DNA of 64,000 bases from Flavobacterium azizsancarii (GTDB lineage: Bacteria > Bacteroidota > Bacteroidia > Flavobacteriales > Flavobacteriaceae), in NCBI RefSeq assembly GCF_027980145.1, contig NZ_JAMZNK010000017.1:44969-108968 (forward strand), given 5' to 3'. The notes beneath the pieces were generated by a model that was not told the origin of the DNA, did not search any database, and saw only the letters and a list, made by a program, of their open reading frames with translations. Below are positions 57,936-64,000 of this stretch, one piece after another. Within the stretch, counting starts at the first letter, position 1. Each line of letters starts with the position of its first letter. The position numbers were made by a program, and so were the translations under genes.

Positions 57936-59657
57936 ATGAAAATGATGGAAAATAAAAAGAGAATTGCGATTTTAGGAGGAGGACCAAGCGGACTGTTTAT
58001 GTATAAAAGATTGGTTGAATCAGGAAGCACAAATTTTGAAATAGACATCTATGAACGAAAATCTACCCTTGGCGCAGGAATGCCTTATAGTCGAGAAGGA
58101 GCAAATGACGAACATGTAACCAATGTATCAGATAACGAAACGCCCGGAATTGCCACTTCAATTTCAGAATGGATTTTGACTGTACCATTAGATTTACTGG
58201 AAAGATTTGAAATTGATCCTGATAAATTTACTGAATATAAAGTAGTGCCAAGATTACTTTTTGGATATTATCTCGCCGACCAGTTTAAACTTTTACAGCA
58301 AAAAGGAGATGAAGCTGGAATAACAACACGAATTCACTATCAAAGCAATGTGGTGGATATTAGTTACAACGAACAAGACAATGAAGTATGGGTAGAAACA
58401 ATTACTGAAAAAGATAAATTTGACCATGTAGTTATTTGTACAGGACACAACTGGCCACTGCGATATGAAGGAAAGGTCAAAGGGTATTATGACGCTCCAT
58501 ATCCGCCATCAAAGCTTTTGCTTAAACTCAATCACCCAGTAGCTATAAAAGGGTCGTCTTTAACCGCGATAGACGCCATAAGAACTCTTGCCAGAGAAAA
58601 TGGTTCATTTAAAAAAGATGAAAATGGAAATATAAGTTTTCAAAGCCATGTAGAAAGCCCCGATTTTAAAATGATCATGCATTCCAGAAGTGGAATGCTA
58701 CCTGCAGTAAGATTTCATCTCGAAGATTCTCATCTTAATAATAATTCGCTGCTGACGGAAAAAGAAATTGAATTGCACAGAAGAGAGAATGATGGTTTTC
58801 TCTCACTGGATTTTGTATTTCAAAAAGATTTTAAAGAAATATTCCGCGATAAAGATCCTGATTTTTACAATAGAATTAAAGATCTCAGTATTGAGGATTT
58901 TGTTTTGGAAATGATGGAACTCCGAGAACGTCTTGAACCATTTCAGCTTTTAAAAGCAGAATATATTCAGGCTGAGAAATCGATAAAAAGGCAGGAATCA
59001 GTGTATTGGAAAGAGATGCTGGCAGTTTTGAGCTTTGCTATGAATCATCCTGCAAAATACCTTTCGGCAGAAGATATCCAACGACTTCAAAAAGTACTTA
59101 TGCCATTGATATCAATTGTAATTGCATTTGTTCCGCAAAAATCCTGTATCGAGTTACTGGCGCTTCACTACGCAGGAGTTCTGGATATTATTCCCGTTGG
59201 TGCAGAAAGTACCGTAGAACCGCAAAATGGTGGTGGAATCCGGTATAACTTCTTGGATCAGCATAACAATCCACAATCCGTATTTTATGAAACTTTTATT
59301 GATTGTGTTGGTCAGCCACATCTATCTTACGCAGATTTCCCTTTTAAGAGTTTACTTTCACAAAAAGCAGTCAGTCCTGCAAAAATAAAATTCAAATCAA
59401 GTGAAAGAGGGCATCTTGCTTTTTTAGAAGGCAACGGCTCCGTAGAAAGTGACAGTACAGGAAGTTACTTTTTAAACGTATCGGGAATTGCAATAAATGA
59501 TAATTTTCAAATTATTGACCAGTACGGAGCCTACAATGAAAACATATTTATTATGGCAGTTCCGTACATTGGAGGTTATAATCCGGATTATTCCGGACTG
59601 GATTTTTGCGAAGCGGTATCATTGCGTATTATAAATAGCATACAGGGAATAAATTAA
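57936..59657 (+). CDS. FAD/NAD(P)-binding protein of unknown substrate
   Basis: 573 residues. The N-terminal RIAILGGGPSGLFMYKRL is a dinucleotide-binding Rossmann motif, and VVICTGHNWPL is a second conserved segment. The overall form matches the FAD-NAD(P)-binding family (PF13454 type), whose members are poorly characterised. ATG codons at 57936, 57942 and 57945 are all possible starts. It lies 51 bp after corA. No clear partner gene reveals the substrate. Confidence 0.8.
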   Translation: MKMMENKKRIAILGGGPSGLFMYKRLVESGSTNFEIDIYERKSTLGAGMPYSREGANDEHVTNVSDNETPGIATSISEWILTVPLDLLERFEIDPDKFTEYKVVPRLLFGYYLADQFKLLQQKGDEAGITTRIHYQSNVVDISYNEQDNEVWVETITEKDKFDHVVICTGHNWPLRYEGKVKGYYDAPYPPSKLLLKLNHPVAIKGSSLTAIDAIRTLARENGSFKKDENGNISFQSHVESPDFKMIMHSRSGMLPAVRFHLEDSHLNNNSLLTEKEIELHRRENDGFLSLDFVFQKDFKEIFRDKDPDFYNRIKDLSIEDFVLEMMELRERLEPFQLLKAEYIQAEKSIKRQESVYWKEMLAVLSFAMNHPAKYLSAEDIQRLQKVLMPLISIVIAFVPQKSCIELLALHYAGVLDIIPVGAESTVEPQNGGGIRYNFLDQHNNPQSVFYETFIDCVGQPHLSYADFPFKSLLSQKAVSPAKIKFKSSERGHLAFLEGNGSVESDSTGSYFLNVSGIAINDNFQIIDQYGAYNENIFIMAVPYIGGYNPDYSGLDFCEAVSLRIINSIQGIN

Positions 59658-59898
59658 AGTAAGAAATTGTACAGTAATATCTTTTTCCTACATATAGACA
59701 TATTATCTTTTTTTTCAAAAAAAGCGAAAATAACTTTCTCTCGTTTAAAGTACTTCTCAGTGAAAATCTGAATTTTTAAAGATTAAAATAAAGATCCAGG
59801 AGCACAGATACCCTCAGTATTCGTTTAAACTAAGAGAATTTAATTTGAAATACCCCGTAAAATAAGAGTATATTTACTTACAAACAAATAACCGCTAG

Positions 59899-60282
59899 AT
59901 GAAATTCCAACACATTTTACATGTTGATGATGATACTGACGATTGTGAAATGTTTCTTTTAGCGCTGCGAAAAGTGTCCGAAAAAGTGGGGTACACAGCG
60001 ATCAATGATCCACTTTCGGCAGTAATACAACTCGAACAGAAGATAATCGTCCCTGACGTCATCTTACTTGATTTTAATATGCCACTGATGAATGGTATAC
60101 AATTCTTGCAGCATATTAAAAAAAATATCGAACTCAGAGATATCCCAATTATAATGTTCTCTACTTCATCAGTAGATGAATTAAAAAACCGGACCAAAGA
60201 TATGGGTGCCCATGATTATATTACTAAACCTATGGATTTTAATGGCCTGGTTGCCATATGTAATAAATTTTTAATTGGGTAA
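59899..60282 (+). CDS. Single-domain response regulator (Rcp1/CheY-like)
   Basis: 127 residues, receiver domain only. The acidic pocket is HVDDDTDD, and the phospho-acceptor is D58 in ILLDFNMPLMNG. The switch residue lies in MFSTSS, and the conserved lysine is in YITKPMDF. It ends 5 bp before the hybrid PAS kinase gene, so the two form an operon and likely a partner pair. It has no output domain, so it may act by protein contact. Confidence 0.94.
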   Translation: MKFQHILHVDDDTDDCEMFLLALRKVSEKVGYTAINDPLSAVIQLEQKIIVPDVILLDFNMPLMNGIQFLQHIKKNIELRDIPIIMFSTSSVDELKNRTKDMGAHDYITKPMDFNGLVAICNKFLIG

Positions 60283-60287
60283 AATTT

Positions 60288-61991
60288 ATGCAGACACTAG
60301 ATAAGGAGAATAAAGACATGATAAATAGCAGGGACCAGATTTCTGACCACCGAAATGGAGAAATGGAACGCCTGACAAAAGCATTCGATTGGTCGAAGAC
60401 CTCAATCGGATCGTCATTATATTGGCCGGCAAGCCTACATATCACAATAGATATCATGCTTTCTTCTAAATTCCCTATGTTTTTATGGTGGGGAGAAAAA
60501 AAAGTTCAGTTTTATAACGATGCTTACCGCCCAAGTCTTGGAGATCAGGGAAGACATCCGCTCGCACTTGGTCAGGAAGGGGAACCTTGCTGGGAAGAGA
60601 TCTGGAAAACGATAGGCCCTTTAATTAATCAGGTATACACCGGGGGGGAAGCTACCTGGAGCGAAGACCAGCTGATTCCGATCTCCAGAAATGGAAAAAT
60701 TGAGGATGTTTACTGGACATTTGGTTATAGTGCTGTGCGCGGTCTGGATAAACAAATTGAAGGAGTTTTGGTGATCTGTACCGAAACTACTAAAAAAGTA
60801 CTGGCAATAAAGCAGATAGAAGAAAAGGAAGCGGAACTGCGCAATACTATACTTAAGGCACCAATTGGAATGTGCATTCTCACCGGTCCTGACCATGTTG
60901 TAGATATTGCCAATGAAAAAATGATTGAAGTGTGGGGAAAAACTGCTGAGGAAATAATGAACAAACCTATTTTCGAAGGCGTATTCGAGGCCCAGGACCA
61001 GGGGTTTGAAAAATTGCTTAAGCAGGTATATGAAACCGGCAAACCCCATGTTGCACATGAGATCCCAATTTTCCTGCCAAGGGACGGGAAACTGAAAAAA
61101 GTATATGTAAGCTTGATTTATGAGCCCTGCCGAAATGAGCATGATATTATAACTGGAGTATATGCGGTAGTTATTGACGTGACAGCTCGCGTGCTGGCGC
61201 AGGAACAAATTGAACAGATTGTAGAGGCACGAACGAAAGAGCTTAACGAGGTAAATTTAAAATTGCAAAAAACAAATGAAGAACTGGAGCAATTTGCTCA
61301 TATTACATCACATGATCTGCAGGAGCCATTAAGGAAAATAAGTGTTTTTTCGCAGCTTTTGGAGCAGAAAGTTGGATTGATGGATGATGATTCGAGAACT
61401 TATCTGGGCAAGATAAATATTTGTTCTAACAGGATGGTTAATTTGATTCGCGATTTACTGGGCTACAGTGAAGTAGCAAAACAGGAAAGTTCTTATACAA
61501 CTATTGACCTCAATGATGTAATTGGAGAGATCATATCTGACCTGGAGATTTTAATCCTGCAGAAAAAGGCTTTTATTGAACATGGAGTTCTGCCAACGAT
61601 AGAGGCTGATCCTGTGCAGATGGCCCAATTGTTTGGAAACATTATCTCCAATTCATTAAAATACAGTAAAAGCGATGTTTTTCCAGTTATTACCATTAGC
61701 AGCAAAGAGGTAACGTTACAAGAAATTGCCTTTAACTCAAATCTTATTGAGGGAAACACGTATTACAAAATTGAAATTGCTGATAATGGAATTGGATTCA
61801 GCCAACAATACAGCCAACAGATTTTTAGTATTTTTCAAAGACTTCACAATAAGACTGAATATGCGGGAACGGGTATTGGCCTGGCACTGTGCAAAAAAAT
61901 AGTACAAAAGCATAGTGGAGATATTTTTGCAGAAGGAAAAACTGGTGAAGGTGCAAAATTTACCGTTATACTCCCTTTAAAACACAACTGA
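60288..61991 (+). CDS. PAS-domain sensor histidine kinase paired with the CheY-like regulator
   Basis: 567 residues, apparently cytoplasmic. An N-terminal PAS/GAF-like sensor (about 25-165, FPMFLWWGEKKVQFYNDAYRP) is followed by a second PAS (about 185-310, LRNTILKAPIGMCILTGP) and a coiled coil. The HisKA helix has phosphoacceptor H342 in ITSHDLQEPLRK. The ATPase includes GNIISNSLKYSK, DNGIGF and GTGIGLALCKKIV. This layout is that of the bacteriophytochrome-like/Rcp1 type, but a chromophore-binding site was not seen. Confidence 0.93.
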   Translation: MQTLDKENKDMINSRDQISDHRNGEMERLTKAFDWSKTSIGSSLYWPASLHITIDIMLSSKFPMFLWWGEKKVQFYNDAYRPSLGDQGRHPLALGQEGEPCWEEIWKTIGPLINQVYTGGEATWSEDQLIPISRNGKIEDVYWTFGYSAVRGLDKQIEGVLVICTETTKKVLAIKQIEEKEAELRNTILKAPIGMCILTGPDHVVDIANEKMIEVWGKTAEEIMNKPIFEGVFEAQDQGFEKLLKQVYETGKPHVAHEIPIFLPRDGKLKKVYVSLIYEPCRNEHDIITGVYAVVIDVTARVLAQEQIEQIVEARTKELNEVNLKLQKTNEELEQFAHITSHDLQEPLRKISVFSQLLEQKVGLMDDDSRTYLGKINICSNRMVNLIRDLLGYSEVAKQESSYTTIDLNDVIGEIISDLEILILQKKAFIEHGVLPTIEADPVQMAQLFGNIISNSLKYSKSDVFPVITISSKEVTLQEIAFNSNLIEGNTYYKIEIADNGIGFSQQYSQQIFSIFQRLHNKTEYAGTGIGLALCKKIVQKHSGDIFAEGKTGEGAKFTVILPLKHN

Positions 61992-62035
61992 AGCAAAGTG
62001 CATAAAAAAAATTGTGGCTAACAGGTACTCTTATT

Positions 62036-62785
62036 TTATATTCTGAAAGACACCCCCAATTCGGCAAATTTATTATTATATCCATTCATAATTCCTGTTC
62101 CTGCCATAAAATCGAATTGCAGGTTTTTATTGGATAAAAACAAAACTCCTACATCCGCGCTGTTTTGCGCATGATGCTGTGAAACGGCCGTACCAAATGT
62201 TTCTACAAATAACTTTAATTTTTGGCTCAGGGAATGGTCGGCAGAAATTGAATAGATGTATTCAGGATCAGCCGATTGCGAAAGCCAGTGAACTCCTGCA
62301 TTATATCCTAAATGAGTAGTTTTTGAAAGTGTATGCTGCGCCAGCAAACGAATCTCCGGACTGTAGTATTTATCTTTAAAAACTTTGTCTGCCATCCACG
62401 GAATACTCACACGACCTAAAATACCGATATCGGGAATAGCTACGCCTTTATGATCGAGAATGTGATATTTAAAACCCACTATAACTGGCATAATACCAAA
62501 ACCATGTTGTTGATTTTGATCGCTTATTTTTAAAACACTTTCAACTCTAATTTCTGTATTTTTAAAAATACCGTATCGCATCACGACTTGAGGAATTTCA
62601 TAAGTCTTCTCGTTTTGCTGCCTTTCAAATGAAAATCCGTTTTCTACTTGCAGATGATGTGAAGTAACAGCATTGGGGCTTTCGGTTTCATTAGGGCGGT
62701 CAGTCTGCATTTGCTGTGCCGAAGCCATAAAGGGAAAGTAGAAAGTAAGCATAAGGAAAGTGAATGATCTATAGAATATTTTCAT
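62036..62785 (-). CDS. Outer-membrane transporter-like beta-barrel protein
   Basis: 249 residues, with the signal peptide ending at FMASAQ. The segment QTDRPNETESPNAV directly after it is characteristic of a family of outer-membrane barrels annotated as 'transporter' (PF13557-like). The remainder alternates strands and ends in GVSFRI. The gene converges on the kinase gene, with 44 bp between stops. No substrate can be assigned. Confidence 0.75.
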   Translation of the reverse strand: MKIFYRSFTFLMLTFYFPFMASAQQMQTDRPNETESPNAVTSHHLQVENGFSFERQQNEKTYEIPQVVMRYGIFKNTEIRVESVLKISDQNQQHGFGIMPVIVGFKYHILDHKGVAIPDIGILGRVSIPWMADKVFKDKYYSPEIRLLAQHTLSKTTHLGYNAGVHWLSQSADPEYIYSISADHSLSQKLKLFVETFGTAVSQHHAQNSADVGVLFLSNKNLQFDFMAGTGIMNGYNNKFAELGVSFRI

Positions 62786-63190
62786 GTTACATTTTGTTTT
62801 TATTTTAATCTGTTTTTTTTAAGGCTTGGCAGTCCTGATTAAATGGCAAAAAACGATCATATCATAATTCTGAGGATTCCTGGTATTGTAGAAAGAAACT
62901 TTTGATTGTAATTTTCCCTCTTGTGTTTGTACATTTCTTTGCATGGCGATAAGTTTGTTTAAGTCATTTAATATTAGATCATATTTACAATTTTGTAATT
63001 TTTTAACTTACCCAAAAGTAGCTTGCCAAGAGACAGTAAAATTATATGATTATTGAACTTTATTATACAATTATAATTTCTTATGTATTGATTTTTAAAG
63101 GTTTAAATAATGAAAGAATGCTGGAAAATTGTATAAGAAATTGGCACCCAGCAATGCTACATTTGAAATTCTAATTAAAAAATATCTATT
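62786..63190. other. Divergent intergenic region with candidate promoter for the YciE-like gene
   Basis: No gene is seen in these 405 bp. TACATTTG at 63158-63165 fits the TAnnTTTG -7 consensus, 25 bp before the ATG at 63191. TTG triplets at 63129 and 63141 are possible -33 sites but with unusual spacing. Confidence 0.4.
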
Positions 63191-63835
63191 ATGAAAGATT
63201 CAAATACTAAAGCGTCCGCTAAAAAAGTAACGTCTGCAAAAAGCAGTTCAGCTTCTAAAAGTACAGTTGTTAAAAAAACAGCTGATAGTAAGTCAAAATC
63301 AGGTTCTTCTAAAACAACAGTGAAAGCTAAGGCATCAGCCGCAGAAGGATTGAGAGATTTGTTTGTTGATTCATTAAAAGATATCTACTGGGCTGAGAAA
63401 GCACTTGTAAAAGCACTACCAAAAATGGCAAAAAATGCTACTTCTCAAAATTTAATTGACGCCATCAACGATCACTTAGCAGTTACTCAAGGACAGGTCG
63501 CAAGATTGGAAGAAGTTTTTGCTTCAATTGGAGAAAAGGCAGCTGCAAAAAAATGTGACGCTATGGAAGGACTTATTAAAGAAGGCGAGGGTATTATGGA
63601 AGAAACTGAACCAGGTGCAGTTCGCGATGCTGGAATAATTGCTGCTTCGCAAAAAATCGAACACTATGAAATTGCTACTTATGGAACCTTGGCCTCGTTT
63701 GCGAAAACCCTTGGTGAAGATCAGGCTGTTTCATTATTGATTCAGACTTTAAACGAAGAGAAAGAGGCGGACATAACCTTAACCGAGGCAGCATATAACA
63801 CTATCAATTTCGACGCTACTGAAGGCGATAAATAA
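63191..63835 (+). CDS. Ferritin-like YciE/DUF892 protein with basic N-terminal tail
   Basis: 214 residues. The C-terminal four-helix part (about 54-205, LRDLFVDSLKDIYWAEKAL, IEHYEIATYGTLASFAKTL, NEEKEADITLTEAAY) is a DUF892 ferritin-like fold. Glutamates and a histidine are placed as in di-iron sites. The first 53 residues are a lysine/serine/alanine/threonine-rich low-complexity tail (KKVTSAKSSSASKS and so on), like a histone H1 tail and unusual for the family. A stress-related role is known for relatives, and DNA association through the tail is inferred. Confidence 0.88.
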   Translation: MKDSNTKASAKKVTSAKSSSASKSTVVKKTADSKSKSGSSKTTVKAKASAAEGLRDLFVDSLKDIYWAEKALVKALPKMAKNATSQNLIDAINDHLAVTQGQVARLEEVFASIGEKAAAKKCDAMEGLIKEGEGIMEETEPGAVRDAGIIAASQKIEHYEIATYGTLASFAKTLGEDQAVSLLIQTLNEEKEADITLTEAAYNTINFDATEGDK

Positions 63836-63917
63836 AATATTTTTCTTTATAAAAAGCCTGCAATCTCAAAATGAGGGCACTGAAAAAGCCCTTTTCAGGA
63901 ATAATTGTTAATTAAAG

Positions 63918-63950
63918 GAGTAGAAGCTAAAAGTTTTCTACTCTTTTTTT
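63918..63950 (+). terminator. Intrinsic terminator after the YciE-like gene
   Basis: GAGTAGAA (63918-63925) pairs with TTCTACTC (63936-63943), followed by eight T. A shorter CTGAAAA/TTTTCAG hairpin precedes it near 63870-63898. Confidence 0.7.
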
Positions 63951-64000
63951 TGTATCTTTTGGGTGTAATCATAAGGCTTTTTAGATGTTAATTCAACAGC

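Overview
The window looks like a chromosome segment of a Flavobacterium-type Bacteroidetes. It is AT-rich. It carries a SusC/SusD pair, a FecI/FecR/TonB-receptor cassette, a surface protein with a gliding-motility C-terminal (type IX secretion, type B) sorting domain next to a PorP/SprF gene, and TAnnTTTG-type -7 promoter elements.

Region 1 (1-27266) is a pectin utilisation locus. Genes kduI, kduD, uxaC, kdgK, kdgA, uxaB and uxaA (101-8337) encode both intracellular routes for galacturonate. Unsaturated uronate passes through KduI and KduD; galacturonate passes through UxaC, UxaB and UxaA. Both reach 2-keto-3-deoxygluconate, which KdgK and KdgA split to pyruvate and glyceraldehyde-3-phosphate. 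A LacI-type regulator (8888-9916, minus) faces away from the secreted and surface machinery: GH28, SusC, SusD, an esterase, three tandem GH105 genes, GH43, a PL10-CE8 pectate lyase/pectin methylesterase fusion, a second GH28 and a CE12 rhamnogalacturonan acetylesterase. A near-identical promoter/operator block lies in front of kduI and in front of the first GH28 gene and ties the two halves together. No inner-membrane uronate transporter is present in the window.

Region 2 (27367-31987, all minus) is a mobilisation module: relaxase, relaxosome accessory protein, VirD4/TraG-type coupling protein and a toprim protein. No integrase or conjugation pore genes accompany it, so it looks like part or a remnant of an integrative element. 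A GNAT gene and a decayed serine-hydrolase (beta-lactamase-like) gene follow in a gene-poor stretch.

Region 3 (34411-41196) holds a sigma factor / anti-sigma FecR / TonB-receptor cassette on the minus strand. Divergent from it are a repeat-containing lipoprotein, a metalloprotease lipoprotein and a small outer-membrane barrel.

Region 4 (41708-54474) is a surface-adhesin locus: a TPR/transmembrane/AraC regulator, then a 2589-residue secreted protein, a PorP/SprF protein and an OmpA-family protein. The large gene contains eleven tandem 354-bp units in exact phase, with a four-unit higher-order pattern.

Region 5 (54787-64000) is mixed housekeeping and signalling: a histidine kinase, a CorA-type Mg2+ transporter, an FAD/NAD(P)-binding protein, a response regulator/PAS-kinase pair, an outer-membrane protein, and a ferritin-like YciE/DUF892 protein with a lysine/serine/alanine-rich tail. 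No rRNA, tRNA, CRISPR array or intact insertion sequence was seen.
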